A DNA stretch of 64,000 nt from Marinobacter persicus (GTDB lineage Bacteria; Pseudomonadota; Gammaproteobacteria; Pseudomonadales; Oleiphilaceae). Positions 13,655 to 23,967 of the stretch are shown in pieces. A program made the position numbers and the translations under genes. The stretch lies in contig NZ_FOSC01000011.1 of the NCBI RefSeq assembly GCF_900114155.1, forward strand, positions 62,001-126,000. Reading direction: 5' to 3'. Numbering within the stretch: position 1 is the first letter of the stretch; every line of letters starts with the position of its first letter. A model generated the notes under the pieces. It was given only the letters and a program-made list of their open reading frames with translations. It was not told the DNA's origin and did no database searches.

Positions 13655-14986
13655 ATGTCTGCAATGACTCCCCGTGAGATTGTCCACGAGCTGAACAAGC
13701 ACATCGTGGGTCAGCAAGAAGCCAAGCGCGCCGTTGCCATTGCCCTTCGCAACCGCTGGCGCCGTATGCAGCTGGACAGCAGCCTGCGTGACGAGATTAC
13801 GCCCAAGAACATCCTGATGATCGGCCCCACCGGCGTAGGCAAGACCGAAATCGCCCGCCGCCTGGCCAAGCTGGCGGATGCGCCCTTTCTGAAAGTGGAG
13901 GCCACCAAGTTCACGGAAGTCGGCTACGTGGGCCGCGATGTGGAATCGATTATCCGAGACCTGGCGGATTCCGCAGTGAAAATGCTGCGCGAAAAGGAAA
14001 TGAAGCTGCATGAAAACCGTGCCCTGGATGCCGCCGAAGAGCGAATCCTCGACGCCCTGATCCCACCACCCCGGGACTTGCAGGAAGACAGCCAGCGTAC
14101 CAGCAACGACTCCTCCACCCGCCAGCTGTTTCGCAAAAAACTGCGTGAAGGCGAGCTGGACGACAAGGAAATCGAGATTGAACTGCGCAGCGGTGGCGCC
14201 GGCGTGGAAATCATGGCACCTCCGGGCATGGAGGAAATGACCAGCCAATTACAGAACATGTTCTCCAGCATGTCATCCGACAAGCGCAAAACCCGCAAGA
14301 TGAAAGTGTCGGATGCGCTCAGGCAGGCCCGTGATGAAGAAGCGGCCAAGCTGGTGAACGAGGAAGAGATCAAACAAAAAGCCATCCAGGCGGTGGAACA
14401 GAACGGCATCGTGTTCCTGGATGAAATCGACAAGGTGGCCAAGCGCTCCGAAAACACTTCCTCTGATGTATCCAGGGAAGGTGTTCAACGGGACCTGCTG
14501 CCGCTGATTGAAGGCAGCACCGTCAGTACCAAGTACGGCTCGGTACGCACGGATCACATTCTGTTCATCGCCTCCGGCGCCTTCCACCTGAGTAAGCCAT
14601 CGGACCTGATTCCGGAGTTGCAGGGCCGCCTGCCGACCCGGGTGGAACTGAAAGCCCTGACACCGGAAGACTTCAAGCGCATCCTGACCGAACCGGACGC
14701 CTCCCTGGTGCAGCAATATGAGGCGATGATGGCCACCGAAGGGGTGAAGCTGACGTTTGCCGATGAGGCCATCACCCGCCTCGCGGAAGTGGCCCACAAG
14801 GTGAACGAAACCACCGAAAACATCGGTGCCCGCCGGCTGCATACGGTACTCGAGTGTTTGCTGGAAAGCCTGTCGTTTGACGCTGGCGATCAGGTAAACG
14901 GCGAGTTTGAAGTCACCGCGGCCTACGTGGACGAAAAGCTGGGCGAACTGGCGGAAGACGAGGACCTGAGCCGCTATATTCTGTAA
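13655..14986 (+). CDS. hslU: ATP-dependent protease ATPase subunit HslU
   Basis: AAA+ unfoldase that feeds substrates into HslV. In 443 residues it shows Walker A GPTGVGKT (57-64), Walker [11 protein letters not shown], the family-specific I domain (about 110-240, charged and helical) and sensor 2 near [11 protein letters not shown]. The C-terminal tail EDLSRYIL is the segment that inserts into HslV and opens it. Second gene of hslVU; a terminator follows. Confidence 0.98.
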   Translation: MSAMTPREIVHELNKHIVGQQEAKRAVAIALRNRWRRMQLDSSLRDEITPKNILMIGPTGVGKTEIARRLAKLADAPFLKVEATKFTEVGYVGRDVESIIRDLADSAVKMLREKEMKLHENRALDAAEERILDALIPPPRDLQEDSQRTSNDSSTRQLFRKKLREGELDDKEIEIELRSGGAGVEIMAPPGMEEMTSQLQNMFSSMSSDKRKTRKMKVSDALRQARDEEAAKLVNEEEIKQKAIQAVEQNGIVFLDEIDKVAKRSENTSSDVSREGVQRDLLPLIEGSTVSTKYGSVRTDHILFIASGAFHLSKPSDLIPELQGRLPTRVELKALTPEDFKRILTEPDASLVQQYEAMMATEGVKLTFADEAITRLAEVAHKVNETTENIGARRLHTVLECLLESLSFDAGDQVNGEFEVTAAYVDEKLGELAEDEDLSRYIL

Positions 14987-15001
14987 GCGCTCAAGTGTCT
15001 T

Positions 15002-15038
15002 AAAAAGGCCGGCAGGGAGGCACCCTCCGGCCTTTTTT
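15002..15038. terminator. Bidirectional terminator between hslU and ptsP
   Basis: Perfect 11-base arms AAAAAGGCCGG/CCGGCCTTTTT (15002-15012 with 15027-15037) lie between two convergent stop codons. A and T tracts on both sides let it serve both strands. Confidence 0.9.
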
Positions 15039-15055
15039 ATTGTGCGCCCCGCGAG

Positions 15056-17362
15056 TTACGCAGACGTTTTCTTGGCCAGGGCAGCAGAGGACGACCGGGC
15101 CGGGCGCAGGTAACGGCCAAAACCCTCATTGCGCAGAGCCAGATCCACGCAGCTCTTGATAACGTGCGGCGAATCCAGCAGAAGCACGTCTTCCAGCAAC
15201 TGGGCGGCCCATTCGCGGCTGACGTTGCGGATCACCGACTTCACTTTCGGCAGACTGGCCGCGTTCATGGACAGGGAATCGTACCCCATGGCCATTAACA
15301 GCAAGGCGCCGCCGGGATCGCCGGCCAACTCGCCGCAAATACCCACCGGTTTGCCCACCGAATGGGCGTCCTGCGCCACTCGTACGAGCGCCTGCAGCAC
15401 TGCGGGATGGTAAGAGTGGTACAACTGGGCCACACGCGGGTTGTTGCGATCCACCGCCAGCAGGTACTGGGTGAGGTCGTTGGAGCCCACGGACAGGAAA
15501 TCCACCCGCTCCGCCAGCTCCCGGATCTGGTACACCACCGCAGGCACTTCCACCATCACGCCCACCTTCGGCATGTGGATTTCGTAACCCTCTTCACGTA
15601 CCTCATGGTAAACGCGGTAAATCAGGTGCAGGGACTCTTCCACTTCGGAAATGTTGCTGATCATCGGCAGCATGATCTGCAGGTTGTTCAGCCCCTCGCT
15701 GGCCTTGAGCATGGCTCGCACCTGCACCAGAAATATCTCCGGGTGATCCAGGGTCACTCGAATGCCACGCCAGCCCAGGAACGGGTTTTCTTCCTGGATC
15801 GGGAAATAGGTCAGCGCCTTATCGCCCCCGATATCCAGGGTGCGCATGGTCACCGGGTTGGGCGCGAAAGCCTCCAGCTGTTCCCGGTAATACTCCCGCT
15901 GTTCCTGTTCGGAGGGAAAGCGGTCCTTGATCATGAAAGGCACTTCGGTGCGGTACAGCCCAATGCCTTCGGCACCATGGGAAAGAGAGCGGGCCACATC
16001 GGTCATCAGACCGGTATTCACCAACAGGGCCACCCGATGGCCGTCAGTGGTTTCGCAAGGCTTGTCACGCAGCGCTTCCAGCCCCCGGAAAAGCTCAGCC
16101 TCCTCGTCACAGATTTCCTGGTAGAAGGCTCGCAGCTCCGACGACGGCGAGGCAAACAGCTGACCCTCAAAGCCGTCGACCACCAGCTCTTTACCATCGA
16201 GCTGGTTAACCGGAATATCCACCAGCCCCATCACCGTGGGCACACCCATGGCGCGGGCCAGAATGGCAACGTGGGAGTTGCTGGAGCCTTTCACCGACAC
16301 CAGGCCAACCAGGTGCCCCTTGGGCACCTCACCCAGCATGGCCGGCGTAATTTCCTCGCTGACCAGCACCGTGTTTTCCGGATACTCTACGTTCTTTTCC
16401 TCGCCTTCCTGCAACCGGGAGAGCAGCCGGCGACCGAGATCGCGGATGTCCACCGCCCGTTCACGCAGATACAGATCGTCCATCATCTCGAAGTGACGGA
16501 TGTATTGCTTCACCACCTGCTTGAGCGCGCCCTGGGCCCAGACCCCTTCACGAATGCGGGCATCCACCTCGCCCGGCAGCGCCTTGTCCCCCAGCATGCT
16601 CAGATAAACATCGAACAGCGCCAGTTCCTCCGGGCGCAGCTGCGATGACAACCGCTTCGCAACCCTCTGGATGTCTTCACGTACCGTCTGAACCGCAGCC
16701 CGGAACAGTTCCAGTTCCTGTTCGATATTCTCAGCGGCTTTCTCCGGTACCGCATCCAGGTCGGCGGTGGAATACACCACCACCCCGGTGCCGATGGCAA
16801 CACCCGGTGCGCCCGGTACGCCGCTGAAGCAAATGTCTTTGGTTTCCTCGCCAGTCAGTGACAGCCCGCTGATGGCACCAGTGGCTTCGCTATGGGCGAT
16901 AACACTGGCCAGTTGCGCAGAAACCGTGACCAGAAACGCTTCTTCGCCCTCATCAAAACATCGTGAGCTTTCCCGCTGCTGAACCACCAGCACGCCGAGC
17001 ATCCGCCGGCGGTGGATAATGGGCACGCCCAGAAAGGAACGGAAACGTTCTTCACCGGTTTCCGGAAAGTAACGGTAGCGGGGATGGGAGGGAGCGTCTT
17101 CCAGATTGATCGGTTCTTCCCGTGCACCGACCAGGCCAACCAGACCCTCGGAGTGCCCCATGCTGACCTTGCCCACCGACTCCTGATAAAGGCCTTCGGT
17201 AGCCATCAGGATATAACGGTTAGAAGCCGGATCCAGCAGATAAACCGAGCACACCTCAGTGCCCATGGCTTCCTGCACCCGCGATACGATAATACGCAGC
17301 GCCTCCTGGAGATCCCGGGCTGCATTCACTTCTTGTACGATATTTCGCAGGATGCTCAGCAT
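15056..17362 (-). CDS. ptsP: Nitrogen phosphotransferase enzyme I (EI-Ntr), PtsP
   Basis: First phosphotransferase of the nitrogen PTS: it takes phosphate from PEP and passes it to NPr and then EIIA-Ntr. The 768-residue protein has an N-terminal GAF domain (about 16-160), a PEP-utiliser N-domain (about 182-305), the swivelling domain with phospho-accepting His364 (GSSNSHVAILARAMG) and a TIM-barrel PEP-binding domain (about 420-715) with the Cys motif PVGICGELAGDP. The GAF domain distinguishes it from sugar-PTS enzyme I and may sense glutamine, as in E. coli. It follows rppH by 12 bases, the same pairing as rppH-ptsP in E. coli. Confidence 0.97.
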   Translation of the reverse strand: MLSILRNIVQEVNAARDLQEALRIIVSRVQEAMGTEVCSVYLLDPASNRYILMATEGLYQESVGKVSMGHSEGLVGLVGAREEPINLEDAPSHPRYRYFPETGEERFRSFLGVPIIHRRRMLGVLVVQQRESSRCFDEGEEAFLVTVSAQLASVIAHSEATGAISGLSLTGEETKDICFSGVPGAPGVAIGTGVVVYSTADLDAVPEKAAENIEQELELFRAAVQTVREDIQRVAKRLSSQLRPEELALFDVYLSMLGDKALPGEVDARIREGVWAQGALKQVVKQYIRHFEMMDDLYLRERAVDIRDLGRRLLSRLQEGEEKNVEYPENTVLVSEEITPAMLGEVPKGHLVGLVSVKGSSNSHVAILARAMGVPTVMGLVDIPVNQLDGKELVVDGFEGQLFASPSSELRAFYQEICDEEAELFRGLEALRDKPCETTDGHRVALLVNTGLMTDVARSLSHGAEGIGLYRTEVPFMIKDRFPSEQEQREYYREQLEAFAPNPVTMRTLDIGGDKALTYFPIQEENPFLGWRGIRVTLDHPEIFLVQVRAMLKASEGLNNLQIMLPMISNISEVEESLHLIYRVYHEVREEGYEIHMPKVGVMVEVPAVVYQIRELAERVDFLSVGSNDLTQYLLAVDRNNPRVAQLYHSYHPAVLQALVRVAQDAHSVGKPVGICGELAGDPGGALLLMAMGYDSLSMNAASLPKVKSVIRNVSREWAAQLLEDVLLLDSPHVIKSCVDLALRNEGFGRYLRPARSSSAALAKKTSA

Positions 17363-17374
17363 GGGCTCAGTCCG

Positions 17375-17908
17375 TCATTTATTGAGTTCCTTCCGGCGTC
17401 GGTTCTGCTCGCCACTTCTCAACCACTGCTCCATGTTGTGGAACAGCCTGGGCGCCAGCTCCCGTAGCGCGCGCCGGTACACTTCTTTCTTGAATGAAAC
17501 CACCTGCCCCAACGGATACCAGTAGCTAACCCACTGCCATCCGTCGAATTCCGGTGAATCGGTGCCATCCACGCGAACATGCGCATCCGGCGATAACATC
17601 CTCAGCAGGAACCATTTCTGTTTTTGCCCCACGCAGACGGGGTGCGAGTTGTAGCGCACCATTCGCCTTGGCAGACGGTACCGAAGCCAGCCCCGGGTGC
17701 AACTGATGATCTCCACATCGCTGGCACTCAGGCCGATTTCCTCGGCCAGTTCCCGGTACAGTGCATCTTCCGGCGTCTCGTTGTGCTTGATACCGCCCTG
17801 AGGGAACTGCCATGAATCCTGCCCTATTCGCCTTGCCCAGAGCACTTCGCCCCTGTGGTTGGCCAGAATGATTCCGACGTTGGGTCTGAAACCGTCTTTG
17901 TCGATCAC
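17375..17908 (-). CDS. rppH: RNA pyrophosphohydrolase RppH
   Basis: Removes pyrophosphate from the 5' end of mRNA to trigger RNase E decay. The Nudix box spans residues 38-60 (GG ... [14 protein letters not shown]) and fits GX5EX7REUXEEXGU. The N-terminus [15 protein letters not shown] and the segment [15 protein letters not shown] are characteristic of RppH rather than of other Nudix enzymes. At 177 residues it has normal length. First gene of rppH-ptsP. Confidence 0.96.
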   Translation of the reverse strand: MIDKDGFRPNVGIILANHRGEVLWARRIGQDSWQFPQGGIKHNETPEDALYRELAEEIGLSASDVEIISCTRGWLRYRLPRRMVRYNSHPVCVGQKQKWFLLRMLSPDAHVRVDGTDSPEFDGWQWVSYWYPLGQVVSFKKEVYRRALRELAPRLFHNMEQWLRSGEQNRRRKELNK

Positions 17909-18128
17909 GGCACAGTCCTCTTAAAATAAGTCGGCTGCCAGTTACTTTTTTACTGGCGACAATTGTCCAAGTTGCTCTCATTCTTGCAGAAACCCAAGGC
18001 GCGGGCAAACAGAGCCTGAAAGTCCCCCATTAAGATACCTTCACCGGAGACAGGAAGAGCCATCACTCAATGGGCATGGTAGACTCCGGCTTTTGCCGAC
18101 CAGCCTGACAACCATGGGAGGACGTCAC

Positions 18129-18785
18129 TTGACGCTTGCGATTTTTGATCTGGACAACACTCTGCTTAATGGCGACAGCGACCACGCGTGGGGCGAGTTT
18201 CTGGTGGACGAGGGACTGGTGGACGAAGAGGAATACCGCCGTGCCAACGATCAGTTCTATCAGGAATACCTGAACGGCGAACTGGATATATTCCATTACC
18301 AGCGCTTTATTCTGAAGCCGCTGGCGAGCCACAGCATGGAAGAGCTGGAGCGCTGGCGGGACACCTTCATGCAGAAAAAAGTGGCGCCGATGATGCAGAA
18401 AAAAGCGGCTGAGTTGCTGACACGCCACCGCGAACAGGGCCACACCCTGATGATTATCACCGCCACCAACCGGTTCATCACCGAACCCATCGCAGCCGCA
18501 CTGGGCGTGGAGCACCTGATTGCCACCGAACCGGAACTGGTGAACGGCCGTTTCACCGGAGAAGTGGCCGGCACCCCAAGCTTTCAGGAAGGCAAAGTGG
18601 AGCGCCTGCACGACTGGCTGGCGGGCAATGAAGAAAGCCTGGAAGGTGCCTGGTTCTACAGCGACTCACGAAACGATGTGCCACTGCTACAGAAAGTGGA
18701 CAACCCGGTCGCCGTCGATCCGGACCCGACTCTGGAGCAGGTGGCCCGGGATAACGGCTGGCCGGTGATGTCCTTAAGGGACTGA
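18129..18785 (+). CDS. HAD-superfamily hydrolase, subfamily IB (SerB-like)
   Basis: Probable phosphatase of unknown substrate. The N-terminal motif FDLDNTLL supplies the nucleophile Asp and acid/base Asp of the HAD fold, a helical cap follows (about 25-85), motif II is IITATN and motif III/IV is YSDSRNDVPLL. The family (HAD-IB, PSPase-like) includes phosphoserine phosphatase and related enzymes, but the substrate loop is not diagnostic. An ATG frame opens at 18093. I choose the TTG at 18129 because GGGAGG sits 7 bases before it and the protein then begins directly at the fold (218 residues). It is convergent with gcvH, only 4 bases apart. Confidence 0.85.
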   Translation: MTLAIFDLDNTLLNGDSDHAWGEFLVDEGLVDEEEYRRANDQFYQEYLNGELDIFHYQRFILKPLASHSMEELERWRDTFMQKKVAPMMQKKAAELLTRHREQGHTLMIITATNRFITEPIAAALGVEHLIATEPELVNGRFTGEVAGTPSFQEGKVERLHDWLAGNEESLEGAWFYSDSRNDVPLLQKVDNPVAVDPDPTLEQVARDNGWPVMSLRD

Positions 18786-18789
18786 ACCT

Positions 18790-19182
18790 TCAGCCCTCGG
18801 AGGCGGCGTGCTCGACGTAGGCGGTGGCATCCATCAGGCCATCCAGCTCGCCGGCGTCCGCCAGTTTCACCCGGAACAGCCAGCCTTCGCCATACGGGTC
18901 TTCATTCACCAGCTCCGGCTCATCTTCCAACTTCTCGTTAACCTCAAGCACTTCACCAGTGACCGGGCTAAACACATCGGAAGCGGATTTGACGGACTCG
19001 GCCACGGCGGCCTCTTCCCCGCCATTGACCGTTGCCCCCACCTCGGGCACTTCCACGAACACGATGTCGCCCAGCTGTTCCTGGGCAAAGTCGGTAATGC
19101 CCACCGTGGCGGTGCCATCATCGGCAACCCGCACCCACTGGTGGGTTTCAATGTATTTGAGATCGGCCGGGGTTTCGCTCAT
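18790..19182 (-). CDS. gcvH: Glycine cleavage system H protein
   Basis: Lipoyl carrier that shuttles the aminomethyl intermediate between the P, T and L proteins of glycine cleavage. The 130-residue sequence has the lipoylation site at Lys65 ([13 protein letters not shown]) and the usual HQWVRV and [17 protein letters not shown] blocks. The partner genes gcvP and gcvT are not adjacent. The stop is 4 bases from that of the convergent HAD gene. Confidence 0.97.
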   Translation of the reverse strand: MSETPADLKYIETHQWVRVADDGTATVGITDFAQEQLGDIVFVEVPEVGATVNGGEEAAVAESVKSASDVFSPVTGEVLEVNEKLEDEPELVNEDPYGEGWLFRVKLADAGELDGLMDATAYVEHAASEG

Positions 19183-19228
19183 GGTGCTTATTCCTGTCTG
19201 AATTTTTGCCGCAGTTTAACCGAAGAGA

Positions 19229-20119
19229 CTAGCTCCAGCGAACCTCTCGCGCCAGCCGGATGAAGGCTGCCAGATAGTCCAGCGATTCATCCCGTTCCCG
19301 ACAGCCCAGAAATATCTGTTTCGGCATTCCTTCGCGCCCGAGTCGCAAGGCCTTGATCGGCATTGTTCGCGCATATTCGTCAACCAGCCAACGGGGCAAA
19401 GCTGTTATGCCCCGCCCGGCGGCGACCATCTGCAGCATGATGTCAGTCGTTTCAATGGTTTTGTGCCTTGCCGGCGAACAGTGAGCGGGCAGGAAAAACC
19501 GGGTAAAAATATCCAGCCGCTCGGCGGCTACCGGATAAGTAATCAGGGTTTCCTTTTCCAACTGCTCCGGTTCAACCCATTCGTTGCCGGCCAATGTGTG
19601 GCCCACCGGCACCACCAACACCTGCTCATAATCAAAAACCGGCTCAAACAGCACGCCGGGGCGATGCAACGGATCCGGGGTGACCAGCAAATCAATGTCG
19701 TGGCCAAACAGCGCACCCATGCCACCGAACTGGAATTCCTGCTTTACGTCGACATCCACATCCGGCCATTGCTGCAGATAAGGCCCCACCACTTTCAGTA
19801 GCCACTGATAACAGGGGTGACACTCCATACCGACCCGCAAACTACCACGTTGACCCCGTGCAATTTGCCTCACCAGCATTTCAGCATGCTCAAATTGCGG
19901 TAACAGGCGGTTTGCCAGCCCCAGCAACTGCTCGCCAGCCTGAGTAAACCGCAGTTGCCGGCCTTCACGCGTCCAGACCGGGGTGCCCAGTTGCTGCTCC
20001 AGCTTTCGCATGGCATGGCTCAGGGCGGATTGAGTCAGGTGCAGTTGCTCCGCGGCGGCAGTCAAGGATCCCTGGCGCTCGGTAGCCCGCAGGATTTCCA
20101 GATGGTTTCGCTCGATCAT
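19229..20119 (-). CDS. metR: LysR-type transcriptional regulator MetR
   Basis: Activator of metE (and of metH in enterics) with homocysteine as co-activator. The N-terminal winged helix-turn-helix (about 1-60, with GSLTAAAEQLHLTQSALSH) closely follows the MetR pattern, and the remainder is a LysR effector domain. An open frame reaches 20173. The ATG at 20119 gives MIERNHLEILRATE, matching the family start, with GGAA 6-7 bases upstream (296 residues). It is divergent from metE, and a perfect MetR box lies 10 bases before its start codon, so autoregulation is likely. Confidence 0.93.
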   Translation of the reverse strand: MIERNHLEILRATERQGSLTAAAEQLHLTQSALSHAMRKLEQQLGTPVWTREGRQLRFTQAGEQLLGLANRLLPQFEHAEMLVRQIARGQRGSLRVGMECHPCYQWLLKVVGPYLQQWPDVDVDVKQEFQFGGMGALFGHDIDLLVTPDPLHRPGVLFEPVFDYEQVLVVPVGHTLAGNEWVEPEQLEKETLITYPVAAERLDIFTRFFLPAHCSPARHKTIETTDIMLQMVAAGRGITALPRWLVDEYARTMPIKALRLGREGMPKQIFLGCRERDESLDYLAAFIRLAREVRWS

Positions 20120-20128
20120 GGCTTTCCG

Positions 20129-20141
20129 TGAAATTTGTTCA
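20129..20141. promoter_or_regulatory. MetR binding site in the metR/metE spacer
   Basis: TGAAATTTGTTCA fits the published MetR box TGAA-N5-TTCA exactly. It lies 10 bases upstream of the metR start and about 90 bases upstream of the metE start, as expected for shared control of divergent genes. I found no second perfect box in the spacer. Confidence 0.8.
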
Positions 20142-20231
20142 TGGCTTGGTGAAATAATACCATTTTTATTCATCCTTCAAGCGCCCTAACCTTGGCCACC
20201 TGTTCAAACCAACAACACCAGGGACATCATC

Positions 20232-22505
20232 ATGGTTACCACACATAATCTCGGCTTTCCGCGAATCGGCGGCCACCGGGAACTGAAATTCGCGCTTGAA
20301 GCTTACTGGGCCGGCCAACAATCCGAACAGGCACTGGCGGAAACCGCCTCCGCATTACGCCAGCGGCACTGGCAACAACAGGCCCAGCTGGATCTCGCGC
20401 CCGTTGGCGACTTTTCCCTGTACGACCAGGTGCTGGACATGTCCGTCACGCTGGGCAATCTGCCAGACCGCGCCAAAGGCCCGGAGGGCTCTGAACTGGA
20501 TGCCTATTTCCGCGCCGCCCGGGGCCGGGGTGCAAACGACAGCGCCTGCTGCGCCATTGCCGCCGGAGAGATGACCAAATGGTTCGACACCAACTACCAC
20601 TACATCGTGCCGGAACTGAATGCCGACACCGAGTTCACTCTGAACCCGGACCGGCTGCTGGCCGAACTGGCCGAGGCAAAAGCGCAGGGTGTACAGGCAA
20701 AACCAGTGATTATTGGCCCGGTCACTTACCTGTGGCTTGGCAAGACCACGGATGGCAGCAACCGGCTGGACCTGCTGGAACGACTGCTGCCAGTCTACGC
20801 CAAACTGCTCGAAACCCTGGCCGATGCCGGTGCCGACTGGGTACAGATTGATGAGCCGGCACTGGTGACCGACCTGGATGCCAATTGGCGACACGGCTTC
20901 AATCTGGCCTACCATCAGTTGAAAAGCAGCCGCCCAAAGGTACTGCTGGCCACCTATTTCGGAGAGCTCCGCGATAACCTGCAACTGGCGTGTGAGCTAC
21001 CGGTCGCCGGCATTCATCTGGATGCTGTCAGCGCCGCTAATGAGGTAAACAGGGTGGCCGACTGGCTGCCTACCCACAAGGTGCTGTCTTTGGGCGTGGT
21101 GAACGGACGCAACGTTTGGAAAACCGATCTGGAGGCCCAGCTCAACTGGCTGGAACCGCTCCATGAAAAACTGGCGAAACGGCTTTGGCTGGCGCCTTCA
21201 TGCTCACTGCTCCACGTGCCGGTCGACCTGGCACCGGAAACCGAACTGGACCCGGAGATCCGCACTTGGCTGGCATTCGCGCTGCAAAAACTCGAAGAAG
21301 TACTGGTGCTCAGCCAGGCATTAAATGAAGGCCGCGATACCGTGGCATCAATACTGGCCGAAAACCGGGCCGCCATCGACCGTCGCCTGAACTCAGAACG
21401 TGTCATTAACCCGCGGGTTCGCGCAGCCGTTGCAGCAATCAAAGCGTGCCAGGGACAACGCAACAGTGACTACGCGCAACGTATTGCCCTGCAACAGCAA
21501 AAACTGCAGCTGCCGGCCTACCCCACCACCACGATCGGCTCTTTTCCCCAAACCCGGGAGATTCGCCAGGCCCGGCTGAAATTCCGTAAAGGTGATCTGG
21601 ACGCACAAACCTACAAAGCGCAAATGGAAGGCGAAATCGAGCGCTGCATTCGTGAACAGGAAATGCTGGGCCTGGATGTGCTGGTACACGGCGAGCCGGA
21701 ACGCAACGATATGGTGGAGTACTTCGGGGAACAGCTGGACGGCTACGCGTTTACCCGTTTCGGCTGGGTGCAATCCTACGGCTCCCGCTGCGTGAAGCCG
21801 CCCATTCTATTCGGTGATATCGAGCGCCCCAACGCCATGACGGTAGGCTGGATTCGCTACGCCCAGTCGCTGACCGATAAACCGGTCAAAGGCATGCTGA
21901 CTGGCCCGGTCACCATTCTGAACTGGTCGTTCGTGCGCGATGATCAGCCGCGCAGGGATTCCTGCCTGCAACTGGCGCTGGCGATTCGCCAGGAGGTGCA
22001 GGACCTGGAAAAAGCCGGAATTCGTATCATCCAGATCGACGAAGCCGCGCTGCGCGAGGGCCTGCCCCTGCGTCGTTCCGATTGGGAAAGCTATCTGGAA
22101 TGGGCAATCAACTGCTTCCGCCTGGCCGCCAATGGTGTGGACGACACAACCCAGATCCATACCCACATGTGTTATTCGGAATTCAATGACATCATCGAGG
22201 CAATTGCCCGCATGGATGCGGATGTGATCACCATCGAAACCTCCCGCTCAGACATGGAGCTGCTGGATGCCTTCAAGAATTTCGAGTACCCGAACGACAT
22301 CGGCCCGGGCGTGTACGACATTCACTCGCCGAATACGCCTGGGAAGGATCACATCAGCAAACTGATGAAACTGGCGGCTGAACGGATTCCGGCTGAACGG
22401 CTGTGGGTCAACCCGGACTGCGGCCTGAAAACCCGCAAATGGGAAGAGGTGCTGCCGGCACTGGAGACCATGGTGGCGGCGGCAAGAGAACTGCGGGCCG
22501 GGTAG
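20232..22505 (+). CDS. metE: Cobalamin-independent methionine synthase
   Basis: Transfers the methyl group of 5-methyltetrahydropteroyltri-glutamate to homocysteine, the last step of methionine synthesis. The 757-residue protein has the two-barrel MetE layout: an N-terminal barrel starting [20 protein letters not shown] and a C-terminal catalytic barrel from about residue 425 ([13 protein letters not shown]). Zinc ligands correspond to His645 and Cys647 ([11 protein letters not shown]) and Cys730 ([11 protein letters not shown]). AGGGA precedes the ATG. It diverges from metR, its likely activator. Confidence 0.98.
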   Translation: MVTTHNLGFPRIGGHRELKFALEAYWAGQQSEQALAETASALRQRHWQQQAQLDLAPVGDFSLYDQVLDMSVTLGNLPDRAKGPEGSELDAYFRAARGRGANDSACCAIAAGEMTKWFDTNYHYIVPELNADTEFTLNPDRLLAELAEAKAQGVQAKPVIIGPVTYLWLGKTTDGSNRLDLLERLLPVYAKLLETLADAGADWVQIDEPALVTDLDANWRHGFNLAYHQLKSSRPKVLLATYFGELRDNLQLACELPVAGIHLDAVSAANEVNRVADWLPTHKVLSLGVVNGRNVWKTDLEAQLNWLEPLHEKLAKRLWLAPSCSLLHVPVDLAPETELDPEIRTWLAFALQKLEEVLVLSQALNEGRDTVASILAENRAAIDRRLNSERVINPRVRAAVAAIKACQGQRNSDYAQRIALQQQKLQLPAYPTTTIGSFPQTREIRQARLKFRKGDLDAQTYKAQMEGEIERCIREQEMLGLDVLVHGEPERNDMVEYFGEQLDGYAFTRFGWVQSYGSRCVKPPILFGDIERPNAMTVGWIRYAQSLTDKPVKGMLTGPVTILNWSFVRDDQPRRDSCLQLALAIRQEVQDLEKAGIRIIQIDEAALREGLPLRRSDWESYLEWAINCFRLAANGVDDTTQIHTHMCYSEFNDIIEAIARMDADVITIETSRSDMELLDAFKNFEYPNDIGPGVYDIHSPNTPGKDHISKLMKLAAERIPAERLWVNPDCGLKTRKWEEVLPALETMVAAARELRAG

Positions 22506-22508
22506 CCG

Positions 22509-23315
22509 TCAGTACCCGCCACTCTGTTCATCCAGGTCAAATTCAAACCCGGTTGCACGGCCGACCGAGGTTTGAAGGTCGCCGGAAGCGTGCAGCTCAA
22601 ACCACCGGTAACCCGGCGCTGCCGGTTCCACGGCGAAGCCTTCGGAGCCGGCGGCGAACTGGATGCAGGTGGAGGGCGAGGCGAGCAATTGCACACCGTT
22701 CCGTTGCTGGTGAAAATCCTGGTGAATGTGGCCCCACAGGACAACTTTCACTTGCCGTTGGCGATCGACTACCCGCCAGAACGGCCCGGGGTCGATCAGG
22801 CCGATTCTGTCCATCCACGCCGAGCCAATGCTGACCGGGTGATGATGCAGGCATACCATGGTGGGCAAGTCCGGGTGTTCGGCCAGCGCCTTCTGTAGAA
22901 AGGCCAACTCGCTCTCTGCAAGTTCACCATATACCTTGCCGGGCACCGAGGAATCCAGCATGACAAAGTGCCAACCGCCCCGCACCATCTGTTTTTGCCC
23001 TGCCTGAAACTCACTGGCGATCGAGGCCTGCACCGCCGCGTCATCGTGATTGCCCGCGATCCAGAGCGAGGGACACCCGAATACATTTAGGCGCTCACCG
23101 AAGTAACGATAGGCGGCTTCCGAGGCATCCTGGGTGATGTCTCCGGTAGCCAGCACCAGATCCGGCCGACCATGAGCCGAGAGCACTTCATCAATGACCG
23201 CGTTCAGGCTGTCACGGGTGTTAACGCCCAGCAGGCTGCCCTGCTCGTCGGCCATCAGGTGGGGATCGGTCAGCTGCAATACCCGCAGCGGTTGGTCAAA
23301 TCGGGAGTCGGTCAT
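22509..23315 (-). CDS. cpdA: 3',5'-cyclic-AMP phosphodiesterase CpdA
   Basis: Metallophosphoesterase that hydrolyses cAMP. The metal-binding motifs are present in order: LTDPHL, GDIT, GNHDD, HHHP and WGHIHQ. The pattern, length (268 residues) and neighbours (a nudF gene and a DUF1249 gene upstream) match the cpdA locus of E. coli and pseudomonads. The frame opens at a TTG (23345); the ATG at 23315 (MTDSRFDQPLRVLQLT) is a better start. It is convergent with metE, 3 bases apart. Confidence 0.93.
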   Translation of the reverse strand: MTDSRFDQPLRVLQLTDPHLMADEQGSLLGVNTRDSLNAVIDEVLSAHGRPDLVLATGDITQDASEAAYRYFGERLNVFGCPSLWIAGNHDDAAVQASIASEFQAGQKQMVRGGWHFVMLDSSVPGKVYGELAESELAFLQKALAEHPDLPTMVCLHHHPVSIGSAWMDRIGLIDPGPFWRVVDRQRQVKVVLWGHIHQDFHQQRNGVQLLASPSTCIQFAAGSEGFAVEPAAPGYRWFELHASGDLQTSVGRATGFEFDLDEQSGGY

Positions 23316-23481
23316 GCCTGGCCTGTGTGCTTTCGTTGCAATCAATTACGGATTGTTACCAGTGTACGACAGGCATAGTCGGGTTGGTCATGCAGGAATG
23401 GAGAACCGTTCACATTCTGAACAGCTTACCGGGAAATTTTACAAACTTTCACATCCTGGGAGGCGGCGGCCGTCAGGCCGG

Positions 23482-23967
23482 TCATTCCAGCCCTCCTCCG
23501 GCAGTCCAGGCGGCGTGCTCCATAGGTAAATGACCAAAGCGCAGGCAGAAGTCCAGCCAATCGGCAAGGAAGCTGTTCACCTGCACTTTTTCGTCCGGGT
23601 GGTGCATGTAACGGTTGGGGTAATCGTTAACCGGGGCAATCTGACGCTGGCGGTAACAACTGATGATCTCAGCCATGGCGGCATCGTGGTACACGCGCAC
23701 GGTCATTTGCGGGTTGTTCAGCCACCGGCCGCTATTGTGCACCTGTTCCAGCAGCAGGGTTTCGGTGAACTTGGTGGTTTGCAGCACCTCGATACGCACC
23801 CGGCCCAGGTACTGGTTCTCCCGGTGCAGCTCGAATTCACACACCGGCTGACCTGCTACTTCCAGCTTTCGCAACTTGCGCAGGCGCTGGTAATTGCCGT
23901 CACACAACGCACCAAAACGTCGCAGATCCGGCACATACGGCTTCGGCCGTTTTACCCACTCGGTCAT
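23482..23967 (-). CDS. DUF1249 family protein (YqiB-like)
   Basis: Conserved protein of unknown function, 161 residues. It is recognised by the blocks YVPDLRRFGALCDGNYQRL near the N-terminus, VRVYHDAAMAEIISC in the middle and PNRYMHHPDEKVQVNSFLADWL near the C-terminus. In E. coli the homologue yqiB lies between nudF and cpdA, exactly as here. The start at 23967 overlaps the nudF stop (ATGA), so it is probably translated with NudF; a longer frame to 23979 begins with GTG and lacks support. No signal peptide or membrane segment. Confidence 0.88.
   Translation of the reverse strand: MTEWVKRPKPYVPDLRRFGALCDGNYQRLRKLRKLEVAGQPVCEFELHRENQYLGRVRIEVLQTTKFTETLLLEQVHNSGRWLNNPQMTVRVYHDAAMAEIISCYRQRQIAPVNDYPNRYMHHPDEKVQVNSFLADWLDFCLRFGHLPMEHAAWTAGGGLE

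Noticed and set aside
15362..16648. Plus-strand open frame of 428 codons opposite ptsP
   Set aside because: Antisense shadow of ptsP without recognisable domains or ribosome binding site.
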